Positions 25,492 to 35,329 of a stretch of 64,000 nucleotides of DNA are shown in pieces (position 1 is the first letter of the stretch; each line of letters opens with the position of its first letter). Made by a program: the position numbers and the translations under genes. Under the pieces are notes generated by a model, which saw only the letters and a list, made by a program, of their open reading frames with translations, searched no databases and was not told where the DNA came from. Source of the stretch: an uncultured Ignavibacteria bacterium (GTDB lineage: Bacteria > Bacteroidota > Ignavibacteria > Tepidaquicellales > OLB5); the NCBI GenBank assembly GCA_937873695.1, contig CALMYL010000012.1, forward strand, positions 1 through 64,000, in the 5' to 3' direction.

Positions 25492-25758
25492 ATGGCTTAC
25501 ACACAAACACAGGTTTTTGAAGCTATCGAGGTTATTTCGCATTTTCACAATTCCAAAGTGGATATACTGAAATTCAAATGGAATAACCGCACGTACAAAG
25601 TTACCAAAATAGCCAACATCTGGCGGCTGCCGGATAACGAGGAGGGCTTTAAATCTCATTTTACTGTGATTTGCGAAGATGCGGGAATATTATGCGAGCT
25701 GGCATTTTACCATAAATGCCTGAAGTGGGAATTGATACAGTACGATTCGCTGGACTGA
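25492..25758 (+). CDS. Small DUF6504-like protein, 88 aa
   Basis: The ATG at 25492 opens an 88-residue soluble protein. Its core, VDILKFKWNNRTYKVTKIANIWRL followed by HFTVICEDAGILCELAFYHKCLKWEL, follows the pattern of the small DUF6504 domain ('.FRWRGR.Y.V..V...W......YDL.......W.L'). In Actinobacteria that domain often accompanies Y-family polymerase genes in SOS mutagenesis cassettes. Here dinB and lexA are within 3.2 kb and an SOS box is 430 bases upstream, so a damage-response role is plausible but inferred. The match is by eye and could be a chance likeness of small beta domains. Confidence 0.6.
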   Translation: MAYTQTQVFEAIEVISHFHNSKVDILKFKWNNRTYKVTKIANIWRLPDNEEGFKSHFTVICEDAGILCELAFYHKCLKWELIQYDSLD

Positions 25759-25782
25759 GAATGCAGTCTTGTATCTTTTATA

Positions 25783-27234
25783 TTACTCTGTGGCTACAAC
25801 AAAGTGATCTGCTTCATTTTTTATGACCTTAAAATTCTTCAAAAGAAAATCTAATCTGTCTGTAGAATTATTCCTTTCAAATATAATTTTTTCCCCGGTA
25901 ATGAATTTTGCCCCTTCTTTTCTGCGTTGTGCAATATAATTGCTATCCATCTGCTCGGGCATTGCTGTCCAACCGAAACGGTGGGCGTGGTAAAGATAAA
26001 CCGGATTCCCATCGCCAATAGTAATAATTTTATCCTGCGGATTTGAAACGGACTGAATATCCCGGCCAATTTTTAGTACAGGTGAATTCTGATTTTCGCC
26101 ATTATAAAATCTTGCAATCCTTAAATAACTTAAAACACAAACAAGCATTATGCAAAGCAGTGCAAAGTATGATCTGTATTTGTATCTGCTTAACGCAGCT
26201 TTGAAATCTGCAAGGGGCAGATATTTTGCCAGGAACTTTCCAATGTAAACCGCTGCGGCAATATTAAATGGTAATGTATAATACTCCTGTGCGCGGTGCG
26301 CCTGTGCTGCAATAAAAATAAAAATAAGAACGGCAATCAGCCATATATCGAACAATCTTGCCCGCTCTGAGCTTCGTTTAATGAAGAGTCCCCAAATGAA
26401 TAAAATAAAACCGGGATATGTCAAATGTCTTTCGGCTATGCTTTTAAAGAAAATATCATTGTACCAGGCCGGGTCAATAAGTAATGAAAACATTCCCCAT
26501 TTATCCTGACCGTAGGTCCATATACCAAAGGATGAACCCCCATTCAGAAATATTTGATGCGCATGGTAGTACCATAAAATAGCAGGTAACAGAATCATTG
26601 CTGCAAGTGAGTATAAGTGCAAATTTTTAAATAACGACCAGCGGTATTTATGGAAAGCAAGGTAAAGCAATGGGAGTCCGATATAGAGAGTCGGCAGTTT
26701 CATGAGTACTGCAAGTGCTATAAATATCCATGCTGAAAAGAAATACTTCAATTTATTTTTATCAAGCCACTCCGAAAAAAAGTATATTCCGTAAACCGAA
26801 CACATCAGCATTGCTGCATCGGGCATAAATGCCCTGCCGTAAAAAATATTAAGCGGAAGTATAGCATAGATCAAAGCGGACCATAAGGCAGTATCATCAT
26901 TGATGATCTTTCTGACGAGAAGATAAAGTCCATACACAGTAAGCAGTGAAAAGAATACCGAAAGTATTCTGCCAAATATATCATGAAATCCGAAAACTGC
27001 ATATAATATAGAAACAATAAAAGGGTAGACCTGAAATTCAGATTCAACATAGCCTGTGCCAATACCGCCCCAGTTAATCATCGGATATAGAATGTTATGG
27101 CCATTTTCGTAAAAATTCCGGGCAATACTTGCAGTATCAGACTGCCGCCATGAATGCCACCCGATAATTGGTGCAGAAATATCAATAACCCGGATAATTG
27201 CTGCCAGTAAAAGTATGATGTAGATTTTCTTCAT
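25783..27234 (-). CDS. GT39/ArnT-like multi-pass membrane glycosyltransferase
   Basis: A polytopic membrane protein of 483 residues from the ATG at 27234. The frame is open back to 27354, but the extra 40 residues are hydrophilic and lie before the first natural membrane helix (KKIYIILLLAAIIRVIDI). The first periplasmic loop has GWHSWRQSDTASIARNFYENG, the acidic loop typical of dolichyl- or undecaprenyl-phosphate-sugar mannosyltransferases (GT39, ArnT). About ten further helices follow, with a soluble C-terminal part. It probably transfers a sugar from a lipid carrier to protein or lipid on the periplasmic side. No other glycan genes are adjacent. It diverges from pckG. Confidence 0.75.
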   Translation of the reverse strand: MKKIYIILLLAAIIRVIDISAPIIGWHSWRQSDTASIARNFYENGHNILYPMINWGGIGTGYVESEFQVYPFIVSILYAVFGFHDIFGRILSVFFSLLTVYGLYLLVRKIINDDTALWSALIYAILPLNIFYGRAFMPDAAMLMCSVYGIYFFSEWLDKNKLKYFFSAWIFIALAVLMKLPTLYIGLPLLYLAFHKYRWSLFKNLHLYSLAAMILLPAILWYYHAHQIFLNGGSSFGIWTYGQDKWGMFSLLIDPAWYNDIFFKSIAERHLTYPGFILFIWGLFIKRSSERARLFDIWLIAVLIFIFIAAQAHRAQEYYTLPFNIAAAVYIGKFLAKYLPLADFKAALSRYKYRSYFALLCIMLVCVLSYLRIARFYNGENQNSPVLKIGRDIQSVSNPQDKIITIGDGNPVYLYHAHRFGWTAMPEQMDSNYIAQRRKEGAKFITGEKIIFERNNSTDRLDFLLKNFKVIKNEADHFVVATE

Positions 27235-27441
27235 AGAATACTCAAAAATACCTAATAATCTCTTAAAATGCCTTACTCCACAACTTTCTAAATTGAAAAA
27301 AACATCAAAATTGCGTATTTTAGCTTTTTGGTATACCAAAAAATCTGTAAACAATGAAATGCTTGGATGAGGAAGTGGGCTAAATTCATTATTTACACTT
27401 TCAAAGCTGCGGTAAAAATTCTAACTTAATGTTGAGGAAAA

Positions 27442-29220
27442 ATGACAAACAATCAAAAGCTTAAAGACTGGGTTAAGGAAATGGCGGAGCTGTGCCAGCC
27501 TGATTCAGTTCACTGGTGTGACGGCTCTGAAGAAGAGAATAAGATGCTCCTCGAACAGTGCGTAAAGAGCGGTCAGTTTAAACCCCTTAAAAAAAGAGAG
27601 AACAGCTATTGGGTAACTTCTGATCCAAGTGATGTTGCAAGAGTTGAAGATAAAACCTTTATCTGTTCCAAAAAGAAAGAAGATGCCGGCCCCACAAATA
27701 ACTGGATGGATCCGGATGAAATGAAATCCATTCTCAAAGGCTTGTTTGCCGGTTGCATGAAAGGCAGAACGATGTACGTTATTCCATTCAGCATGGGTCC
27801 GCTTGGTTCAAAGATTGCACACATTGGTATCGAGATCACAGATTCACCCTACGTTGTAGTTAACATGAGAATTATGACACGCATCGGACAGAAAGTGCTT
27901 GATGTCCTTGGCAATGGTGAATTCGTTCCCGCAATGCACTCAGTCGGCTACCCGCTTGGTGACGGTAAAAAAGATATTACATGGCCATGCAGTGATACAA
28001 AGTACATCGTACATTTCCCTGAAGAAAAAGCTATTTGGTCATATGGCAGCGGTTACGGCGGAAACGCGTTACTCGGCAAGAAATGTTTCGCGCTCAGAAT
28101 AGCTTCCGTGCTTGCGCGTGAGCAGGGCTGGATGGCTGAACATATGCTTATACTGGGAGTCACTCCTCCGGGCGGCGAGAAAAAATATATTGCTGCTGCT
28201 TTTCCTTCAGCATGCGGAAAAACAAATCTCGCAATGCTTACTCCATCGCTTCCGGGGTGGAAAGTTGAAACAGTTGGTGATGATATCGCATGGATGAAAA
28301 TTGGTGATGACGGCAGGCTTTACGCTATCAATCCCGAAAACGGGTTCTTCGGTGTTGCGCCCGGCACTTCAATGAAAACAAATGCCAATGCAATGCTTTC
28401 AATGACGAAAAATTCAATTTTTACAAACGTTGCGTATACTGATGACGGCGATGTTTGGTGGGAAGGCATGACTGACGAAAAACCGGCTCACTTAATTGAC
28501 TGGCATAAAAAAGACTGGACACCCGAGAGCAAAGAGCTTTCTTCACATCCCAATTCACGCTTCACCGCACCTGCATCACAGTGTCCCGTTATTGATCCCG
28601 CATGGGAAGATCCCAAAGGTGTGCCAATTTCAGCATTCCTTTTTGGCGGGCGCAGAGCATCATTTGTTCCGTTAATTACCGAGGCATATGACTGGAATCA
28701 CGGCGTGTTCATGGGTTCATCTTGCTCAAGCGAAATGACAGCAGCAGCAGCCGGTACAGTTGGCAAGCTTCGCCATGACCCGTTTGCAATGTTACCGTTC
28801 TGCGGATATAATATGGGCGACTACTTCGGTCACTGGATAAATATGGGCAAAAATAACGACAGCGAAAAAATGCCGAAGATATTTTATGTTAATTGGTTCC
28901 GCAAAGATGAGAATGGCAAATTCATGTGGCCCGGTTACGGTGATAATATCCGCGCGATAAAATGGGCTATTGAGCGTGTTAACGGAACAGCGAAAGCGGT
29001 TGATGCGCCTATAGGCAGATTGCCTTTGGTTGAAGAATTTGATGTAACAGGACTTGATATATCAAAAGAAAACCTCGAAAAGCTCTTTACGGTTGATAAA
29101 GAGCACGGCATAGATGAAGTGAACGAAATGCGCGAGTATTACAAAATATTCGGTAATACTCTGCCCAAAGAATTAAGCGCAGAAGCTGATAAGGCCGAAG
29201 AAAGATATAAGAAATCATAA
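27442..29220 (+). CDS. pckG: Phosphoenolpyruvate carboxykinase (GTP)
   Basis: This enzyme converts oxaloacetate and GTP to phosphoenolpyruvate, GDP and CO2 in gluconeogenesis. The 592-residue size is that of the GTP class, not the ~530-residue ATP class. The kinase P-loop with its reactive cysteine, [15 protein letters not shown], lies near residue 255, followed by [13 protein letters not shown] (metal site). [18 protein letters not shown] and [12 protein letters not shown], a GTP-class signature, come later. A ribosome-binding site, TTGAGGAAAA, precedes the ATG. The gene stands alone, followed by a strong terminator. Confidence 0.97.
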   Translation: MTNNQKLKDWVKEMAELCQPDSVHWCDGSEEENKMLLEQCVKSGQFKPLKKRENSYWVTSDPSDVARVEDKTFICSKKKEDAGPTNNWMDPDEMKSILKGLFAGCMKGRTMYVIPFSMGPLGSKIAHIGIEITDSPYVVVNMRIMTRIGQKVLDVLGNGEFVPAMHSVGYPLGDGKKDITWPCSDTKYIVHFPEEKAIWSYGSGYGGNALLGKKCFALRIASVLAREQGWMAEHMLILGVTPPGGEKKYIAAAFPSACGKTNLAMLTPSLPGWKVETVGDDIAWMKIGDDGRLYAINPENGFFGVAPGTSMKTNANAMLSMTKNSIFTNVAYTDDGDVWWEGMTDEKPAHLIDWHKKDWTPESKELSSHPNSRFTAPASQCPVIDPAWEDPKGVPISAFLFGGRRASFVPLITEAYDWNHGVFMGSSCSSEMTAAAAGTVGKLRHDPFAMLPFCGYNMGDYFGHWINMGKNNDSEKMPKIFYVNWFRKDENGKFMWPGYGDNIRAIKWAIERVNGTAKAVDAPIGRLPLVEEFDVTGLDISKENLEKLFTVDKEHGIDEVNEMREYYKIFGNTLPKELSAEADKAEERYKKS

Positions 29221-29421
29221 GATAAACCTATTTAGCAGTGCCGGGCTGAAAGTCTTTAGATCTGAACCCGACACCACAATTGGTTTTATAAAATTCAAAG
29301 TGATGTCAGATTAATACCCTGGCATCACATTTTAAAAAGCTGCTTACACATTAAGGTTATAATGATATTTTTACTGTAAAATGAACCTTTTATCATCAAA
29401 ATATTACTGATACATTTTTTA

Positions 29422-29448
29422 TTCCCGCTTAAGGCGGGAATTTTTTTT
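29422..29448 (+). terminator. Intrinsic terminator downstream of pckG
   Basis: TTCCCGC (29422-29428) pairs with GCGGGAA (29434-29440) around TTAAG, followed by eight T. Confidence 0.9.
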
Positions 29449-29470
29449 ATTTTAAACTTACTGTAAGATA

Positions 29471-30919
29471 ATGATAACGCGAATAATAATAATATCCCTT
29501 TTCTGTATGGCAATTATTGCCGCAGGCATTATTGGAATGAGGAAAACCAGATCATTTAATGATTACTTTCTTGGTGGCGGAAAAATAGGCGCATGGATGA
29601 CCGCTTTTACTTACGGCACCGCGTATTTTTCCGCGGTACTGTTTATCGGATTTGCCGGACAGGTCGGATGGAATTTCGGCTTCTCAGGTTTATGGATAGC
29701 CCTGTTTAATTCACTTATAGGAGTGCTTGGTGTATGGTGGCTTATGGGTCACCGCATTAAACAAATGTCAATTGAATATAAAGTCTCAACCCTGCCGGAA
29801 TATTTTGAAAAGCGGTATAACAGCAGGGGACTCAAACTCTATTCCTCAATTGCGATATTTTTTCTGTTCATTCCGTATTCAGCAGCGGTATTTATCGGGC
29901 TCTCATACTTATTCAAAGTTACATTCAATATAGATTACACTGTTGCGCTTATTTTCATGGGCGGATTCACCGGCCTGTACCTTGTGCTAGGCGGTTACAA
30001 TTCCATGACAATGATAGATGTTGTCTTCGGGATAATTATGATAATCGGCTGCGCGGTGCTTTCATATACTACTGTAAATGCTGCAGGGGGATTTGAGGAA
30101 CTTACCGCGAAACTATCAGCACAGGATCCCAGGCTTGTAACATGGCTCGGACCCGCAGGGTTTTGGAATTTATTCTACCTAACATTCTTAACATCAGTTG
30201 CGCCGTTTGCTATGCCGCAGCTTATACAGAAATTCTACGCAGTCAGAGATAAGAAGGCCATCAGAACAGGAATGATTGCGTCAACATTATTTTCCGTAAT
30301 TATCGCATCTGTTGCGTATTTCGTAGGCTCTACTTCACGTGTCTTTTTGACCCCTGAAAATGCACCGAATGCTTTTAACAATGGAAAGCCTGTGTTTGAT
30401 TCACTGATGCCGGATCTGCTGAATAAAATTATACCCGAATACCTGTTTGTACTTATGCTCCTGCTGATACTATCGGCATCCATGTCAACCCTTGCCGCGA
30501 TAATTTTAATTTCAAGCTCATCGGTGGTAAAGGATTTCTACTCAGGCTTTGTAAACAAAACCGCTCCCGATAAAACACTTACGAATCTAATGAGGGCCTC
30601 AGCGCTGTTATTTATTATCATTTCAGTTATACTGGCGTACTTTAAGCCGGCAAGTATTGTTATTATACTTGGCATTTCGTGGGGCGCCATAGGCGCCGCG
30701 TTCCTGGGTCCGTTCTTCTGGGGACTCATGTGGAAGCGTACATCATTAACAGGGGCATTTTTATCATCAGTTATCGGACTCGGTACATGCCTGGTACTCT
30801 ACTTCACAGGTTCATCGTCACCGCAGGCAGGAACAATCGGCATGCTGCTATCATTTATACTGTGTCCGTTGATAAGCTTTATGGCTCCGGCCAGAAATGT
30901 GTTAACGGCGGGATCATAA
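29471..30919 (+). CDS. Sodium:solute symporter (SSS family)
   Basis: A polytopic transporter of 482 residues with about 13 predicted helices. The N-terminal pattern FNDYFLGGGKIGAWMTAFTYGTAYFSA is characteristic of the sodium:solute symporter family (PutP/PanF/SGLT). The later YKVSTLPEYFEKRY and a central GGYNSMTMIDVVFGIIMIIG also fit. It imports a small organic solute with Na+; the substrate cannot be read from sequence. It follows the pckG terminator and ends at its own terminator. It belongs to a different branch from the symporter at 48233. Confidence 0.9.
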   Translation: MITRIIIISLFCMAIIAAGIIGMRKTRSFNDYFLGGGKIGAWMTAFTYGTAYFSAVLFIGFAGQVGWNFGFSGLWIALFNSLIGVLGVWWLMGHRIKQMSIEYKVSTLPEYFEKRYNSRGLKLYSSIAIFFLFIPYSAAVFIGLSYLFKVTFNIDYTVALIFMGGFTGLYLVLGGYNSMTMIDVVFGIIMIIGCAVLSYTTVNAAGGFEELTAKLSAQDPRLVTWLGPAGFWNLFYLTFLTSVAPFAMPQLIQKFYAVRDKKAIRTGMIASTLFSVIIASVAYFVGSTSRVFLTPENAPNAFNNGKPVFDSLMPDLLNKIIPEYLFVLMLLLILSASMSTLAAIILISSSSVVKDFYSGFVNKTAPDKTLTNLMRASALLFIIISVILAYFKPASIVIILGISWGAIGAAFLGPFFWGLMWKRTSLTGAFLSSVIGLGTCLVLYFTGSSSPQAGTIGMLLSFILCPLISFMAPARNVLTAGS

Positions 30920-30920
30920 C

Positions 30921-30996
30921 CAACTTCGGAAGTCTTAAAAGACATCGGAAGTTTCATAATTTTCCCCCTCTACTCAAAAATGGAGGGGATTTTTTA
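30921..30996 (+). terminator. Symporter terminator with an adjacent AACTTC hairpin
   Basis: CCCCTC pairs with GAGGGG (about 30964-30988) and is followed by TTTTTTATTTTT. Just before it, from 30921, AACTTCGGAAGTCTT faces AAGACATCGGAAGTT; a related hairpin lies at about 31574-31611. Confidence 0.7.
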
Positions 30997-31046
30997 TTTT
31001 TAAAAGTAAAATTAAATAGATATATTCAATAAATAAATTAAAGAAA

Positions 31047-31238
31047 ATGGAAAGCATAAACATAAAAGAATCTGTAAAAGAGCTGATTGACAGGCTTCCG
31101 GATGATTCAAATTATGAAGATATAATAGCCGGGATATATTTTAAGCAGCAGGTTGAAGAGGGATTGACCGAATTAGATAACGGAAAAGGTATTTCACACA
31201 ACGAGGTTAAGAAGATACTTGAAAAGTGGCTGAAGTAA
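31047..31238 (+). CDS. Antitoxin-like small protein of a RelE/ParE system
   Basis: A 63-residue acidic protein. It has the make-up of antitoxins paired with ParE/RelE toxins: an N-terminal helix SVKELIDRLPDDSNYEDIIAGIYFKQQVEEGLTEL and the C-terminal segment NGKGISHNEVKKILEKWLK, close to the 'G...S.EEV...L..WL' ending of many RelB/ParD-like antitoxins. The last 13 bases overlap the toxin reading frame, the normal arrangement for such pairs. It should bind and repress its own promoter together with toxin. Here the toxin frame is broken, so it may persist only as an orphan antitoxin. Confidence 0.7.
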   Translation: MESINIKESVKELIDRLPDDSNYEDIIAGIYFKQQVEEGLTELDNGKGISHNEVKKILEKWLK

Positions 31239-31513
31239 AGATTGAATGATCTCCCAAATCCATTAAAAATTTAGAAGAAATTGCTGAATACATAGCTCAG
31301 GATTCACCGTTATATGCACCGGTTTTCATCCGAAAAATTATTAATTCTGTAGAAAGATTACTGGATTTTCCTTTTTCGGGCAGAATTGTTCCCGAATTTA
31401 AGACAGAATCAATTCGTGAGGTAATATTTCACAACTATAGAATTGTTTACAGGATCAAGAATAGTTCTATTGAAATAGTTCTGGTAACCCACGGCGCAAA
31501 ATTGATTAATTGA
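31226..31513 (+). pseudogene. RelE/ParE-family toxin, interrupted by an in-frame TGA
   Basis: From GTG at 31226 the frame reads VAEVKIE, then TGA at 31247-31249, then SPKSIKNLEEIAEYIAQDSP and on through FPFSGRIVPEF, IREVIFHNYRIVYRI and LVTHGAKLIN to a TGA at 31511-31513. This is a complete 95-residue RelE/ParE toxin apart from one codon. In the family the stopped position is usually tryptophan (IxWSPxA), so a single G-to-A change (TGG to TGA) explains it. No later ATG exists in the frame. The rest is intact, so the mutation is recent or is a sequencing error. Such toxins cut ribosome-bound mRNA or poison gyrase. Confidence 0.85.
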
Positions 31514-32224
31514 GCATTAATGCTATGACCCTTTAAGCTAAATAATATGTTATCATAGATCAGAAGTGCAGTATTATAACTACCTTCGGAAGTCTGAAAG
31601 ACTTCTAAAGTTTTATAATATTTGAGGGATTCCATTAAAAGTAGCACAGACATTTGTGTAACATCTGTGTAAAATCCCGGGTCCCTTTTTTTTTATTGGA
31701 CAAAAGCAAAATCAAAACACAAAGCAGCCACTAAGGCACAAAGACTCAAAGGGTCACAAAGTTGATTTGTCTTGCCGTTCCGCTTGCGCGCCTTACTGCA
31801 CACAGAGGAGGAAGGTCATACCTGATTTACCCCTTTGGGGCGAAAGCCCTTCTTCCACTCTGTGGATTAAGGCGTAGCGCCAAGACGCAAAGCAAAAATA
31901 TTATGTTCTCCGTGTACTCTGTGCCTCTGTGTTTAGTAGCCTTTGTTTTTTTCCGTGTAAATCCGTTAAATCCGTGTTTTCCGTGTTTAATTTATTTTCA
32001 GCTTCGCTTCATTTTCCCCCTGCTTTAAGCAGGTCTTTGGCTTGCAAGCACTGCTTCGCAGTATTTGACTTATTGATTGACTTGACAATGCAATTAGCAT
32101 ATAGTATATTACACTTAGTATGCAGAAAGCATATTAATTCTTAATTTATCCTTTATTCCATATGACCATACCTGTTTCAGCCGGAATATTTTTCTCAACA
32201 CGAATATTTTGCCCGTTTTTCAGT
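31514..32224. other. Gene-free spacer with degenerate CCGTGT/ATCCGT phrases
   Basis: No credible gene is seen. The stretch holds a hairpin near 31563-31615 (arms GAAGTC/GACTTC), a run of A/C-rich phrases such as CACTAAGGCACAAAGAC (31730-31745), and the repeated phrase ATCCGT/CCGTGT (31952-31990) that recurs at 32630-32665. These look like decayed intergenic repeats. Open frames at 31762-32144 translate to unlikely proteins. Confidence 0.5.
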
Positions 32225-32425
32225 ATTCATCTTGAGAATGTTATTCTCATTTATACGCTGTTTTTCTGCTTTCTCACTATGATTAATCATCGTGAGAATG
32301 GATTCTCAACATGAATTATTCATAATGAGAATGATTTTTCCGAGGAAAAGCTGCGATTAAAGCCCGTAATCGGCATTCTCAAAATGAAATCCCTCAAAAA
32401 AAAATAATCGATTCATCGTGAGAAT
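32225..32425. repeat. Seven copies of a 15-bp motif ATTCATnnTGAGAAT
   Basis: Forward copies start at 32225, 32285, 32318 and 32411. Reverse-complement copies start at 32243, 32302 and 32375. The best copies read ATTCATCGTGAGAAT and ATTCATAATGAGAAT. Copies 1-2 and 3-4 face each other as inverted pairs separated by 2-3 bases. The cluster covers 200 bases with no gene in it. It looks like an operator cluster or a decayed palindromic repeat. The next genes are mscL (its 3' side) and the broken toxin, so any regulated gene is not obvious. Confidence 0.7.
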
Positions 32426-32683
32426 TTGATGTAGTAAACGAAATCACCTTACCGCATCGAGTGAAGGAGGTATGATCCCGCTTTCAGCGGGACTTCGATA
32501 ACACTTCCATCCTTCGCTCCGCGAATTAAGGCGAGGCGTGTTATCTTGAAGTCAATCGCACCACCGGTGCGAATGACAAGAGGGGGTCTAAAACAGGTGT
32601 CTTAACTCCCGGAAAGTATTTGATGCTTCCGTGTAAATCCGTTTCATCCGTGTCATCTGTGTTCGGTTTTTACGAAGATTGAC

Positions 32684-32715
32684 AAAAAAAAGCGGCCGGT
32701 CTTGCGACCAGCCGC
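32684..32715 (-). terminator. Intrinsic terminator of mscL
   Basis: GCGGCCGGTC (32692-32701) pairs with GACCAGCCGC (32706-32715) with one mismatch, and on the minus strand is followed by eight T. Confidence 0.92.
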
Positions 32716-32741
32716 CATAACAACCTAATTTATCGTACAAA

Positions 32742-33155
32742 TTAACTTTTCTTCGCCAAAAGGTCCCGTATCTCTGTCAATAACTTTTCTTCATTTGTGG
32801 GCGGAGCCGGAGGGGGAGCTTCTTCTTTACGTTTCATGGAATTGAATGCTTTTACAAAAATAAATATCGCAGCAGCTATGATAACAAAATCAATACCCGT
32901 TTGAATAAAATTACCGTAGTTTATTGATACCGCTTCAACAATTTTTCCAGTGGGATCGGTTGATGCTTCCTTTAAAATAATTCTTAATGAAGAAAAATTC
33001 ATTCCGCCAAGCAGCACACCGATAGGCGGCATGATGATATCATCTACAACTGAAGAAACAATTTTGCCGAAGGCCGCGCCGATAATTACACCCACGGCAA
33101 GATCAACAACATTGCCGCGTGAGATAAATTCTTTGAATTCTTTAAACAGTCCCAT
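32742..33155 (-). CDS. mscL: Large-conductance mechanosensitive channel
   Basis: MscL forms a pentameric pore that opens under membrane tension and releases solutes during osmotic downshock. The 137-residue length is typical. The N-terminal amphipathic helix ([20 protein letters not shown]) is followed by the pore helix [26 protein letters not shown], with the small-residue packing motif. The second helix is [25 protein letters not shown] proline-rich linker (PPPAPP) and the C-terminal bundle [12 protein letters not shown] complete it. It is a single gene with its own terminator and diverges from the sensor kinase. Confidence 0.97.
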   Translation of the reverse strand: MGLFKEFKEFISRGNVVDLAVGVIIGAAFGKIVSSVVDDIIMPPIGVLLGGMNFSSLRIILKEASTDPTGKIVEAVSINYGNFIQTGIDFVIIAAAIFIFVKAFNSMKRKEEAPPPAPPTNEEKLLTEIRDLLAKKS

Positions 33156-33269
33156 AAAAATGCCTCCATTTATTGATAATTTCTTAAAAATAGCGAAAAA
33201 ATATTAAAAAAATCAATCTCTTTTATAGCTATAGAATTTTATTAAAATAAATATTAATATGCATCCGGT

Positions 33270-35156
33270 ATGAAAAAAGAACCTTTTAAGCAGAAGAACG
33301 CACCTGAGGAGGAAATAGCTTCCCTTAAAAAAAGGATAGCCGAGCTTGAAAAACAGCTTGAAACATATGATTTTTCCTTGTACGGTTATCCCAAAGTAGT
33401 TGAAAACGCTCCCATTGCGTTCACCCGGATATTACAGGATACACAAGGATATGCCCTTGCCAATAAAGAATTCACAAGGCAATCAGGTTACACCCGCGAA
33501 GAGTTTAACTCACTAAGCGATAAGGAAATACTCTCAAGCATCCACAAAGATGACCTTGACGGTTTTTTGAAAGCGCATGCTGAGTGGTGTGATAACAATT
33601 TTAAGGATGTTTTCCGTTATATGTACCGCATCATTAACCGCGAGGGCAAAACCCTGTGGCTTGATGTGTACTATTACCCCGAGCTTGACGATAAAGGCGT
33701 GCCCTATGCCATTGACCAGATACATGTTGATATCACAGACCGCATTAACGCCGAAAAACTTCTTCGTGAGAGCGAAGATAAATACCGCAGGCTCACCGAA
33801 TCTATACCGGCAGCGATATTTATATATTCAGACAATAAGTTCATTTACGGCAATGAATACTCAGCTAAGATAACCGGCTACACCGTTAAGGAAATGCTCG
33901 GCAAAAATTTCTGGGAACTGGTTCACCCTGATTACCGTGAAACGGCAAAGCAGCGCGGTCTTGACAGGGTAAGCGGAAAACAGGGGGTTCCCGCCCGTTA
34001 CGAAGTTAAAATTATAGATAAGAACGGCACTGAAAGATGGCTTGATTACAATGCTTCCATGATAAATTTTGAAGGGAAGCCTGCCGTTTTGGGAATTGCA
34101 TACGATATTACCGAGCTGAAACGCACCCAGGATGCCCTGGTAGACAGCGAACTGAAATACAGAACTGTAGTGGAAAATATGAGCGAAGTGATACTTTACG
34201 TTGATAATAATGACAGGATAATTTTTGCCAATGATAACGCAATTGGTATGTTTGGTTACGCCAAAAATGAATTGATCGGGCAGGCTGCGGGCGAGTTTCT
34301 GGCTGCGGATGAATACAGGGATTTCCTGAAAGACAGAATAAAACTGCGCCGGCACGGCTTCACAGACAGGTACGAAGTGCAGATGAAAAAAAGATCCGGC
34401 GAGAGCATCTGGGTTGAAGTTTCAAGCGCTCCCCTTAAAGATACAGAAGGAAAGATCATAGGATCTATCGGTATTCACAGCGATATTACTGACAGGAAAA
34501 AGAACGAGAATACCATCGAAACATCGCTGAAGCAGAAGGATATGCTGCTGAAGGAAATTCACCACCGGGTCAAAAATAACCTGCAGATAATTTCAAGCCT
34601 TATAAAGCTGCAATCTGCGCATGTTAAAGATAAAGAGATCCACAGCCTGTTTGCTGAAAGCCAGAACCGCATAAAAACAATGGCTCTCATACACGAAAAG
34701 CTGTACCGTTCTACTGATATATCAGTCATCGAGTTCTATGATTATATCAAAAACCTGGTAAACAGTCTGTATACATCGTATGGAATCAGTATCGATAGAG
34801 TCAAGCCGGTTATTGAGTTCCGAAGCATTTATCTTGATATTGATACCGCAATTCCGTGCGGACTGATAATAAATGAGTTGATAAGTAATTGCCTCAAATA
34901 CGCCTACCCGGATCTGAGGAAAGGGATAATTACTATTGATCTTAAAGAACTCAATGATTTCGATTATACTTTAATCATTAAGGATGACGGAATTGGAATT
35001 CCCGAAAATATTGATTTTGCCACTACTGCCTCGCTGGGATTAAAATTGGTGAAGATCCTCTCCGAGCAGCTTGGCGGGGCAGTTGAGCTCATTCGCAATA
35101 ACGGGTCAGAATTCCGTATTTCCTTCAAAAGATCAAATTATTTAAGAAGGAACTGA
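33270..35156 (+). CDS. Cytosolic multi-PAS sensor histidine kinase (HisKA_2 type)
   Basis: A 628-residue kinase with no membrane segment or signal peptide. An N-terminal coiled coil (EEIASLKKRIAELEKQLE) is followed by three PAS domains (about residues 40-155, 165-285 and 290-410), each with a PAC end such as WLDVYYYPELDDKG, WLDYNASMINFEGKPAVLGI and WVEVSSAPLKDTEGK. The phosphoacceptor region KDMLLKEIHHRVKNNLQIISSLI is of the HisKA_2/HWE-like class. The ATPase domain has the N-box (INELISNCLKYA), DDGIGIP and LGLKLVKILSEQLGG. It should sense a cytoplasmic signal. No response regulator is adjacent, so its partner is unknown. Confidence 0.9.
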   Translation: MKKEPFKQKNAPEEEIASLKKRIAELEKQLETYDFSLYGYPKVVENAPIAFTRILQDTQGYALANKEFTRQSGYTREEFNSLSDKEILSSIHKDDLDGFLKAHAEWCDNNFKDVFRYMYRIINREGKTLWLDVYYYPELDDKGVPYAIDQIHVDITDRINAEKLLRESEDKYRRLTESIPAAIFIYSDNKFIYGNEYSAKITGYTVKEMLGKNFWELVHPDYRETAKQRGLDRVSGKQGVPARYEVKIIDKNGTERWLDYNASMINFEGKPAVLGIAYDITELKRTQDALVDSELKYRTVVENMSEVILYVDNNDRIIFANDNAIGMFGYAKNELIGQAAGEFLAADEYRDFLKDRIKLRRHGFTDRYEVQMKKRSGESIWVEVSSAPLKDTEGKIIGSIGIHSDITDRKKNENTIETSLKQKDMLLKEIHHRVKNNLQIISSLIKLQSAHVKDKEIHSLFAESQNRIKTMALIHEKLYRSTDISVIEFYDYIKNLVNSLYTSYGISIDRVKPVIEFRSIYLDIDTAIPCGLIINELISNCLKYAYPDLRKGIITIDLKELNDFDYTLIIKDDGIGIPENIDFATTASLGLKLVKILSEQLGGAVELIRNNGSEFRISFKRSNYLRRN

Positions 35157-35329
35157 TAAATATGCCCTTAGGGCTTATTTTGCAGTGAATTGGCTCTCGT
35201 TTAACAGAAAATACCGCGCAATGTATAATACCGCTCATTGCAAATCTTTGAATTAAAGCGTAATTTTAGCATAAGGAAACTAAATTTTAACGTAAAATGT
35301 TGAATTTAGTAAATAACAGGAAATAATAT

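Noticed and set aside
31762-32144. Plus-strand frames of 71-88 codons
   Set aside because: They cover degenerate repeat phrases (CCGTGT, ATCCGT) and encode Cys/Phe/Leu-rich sequences with no likeness to proteins.
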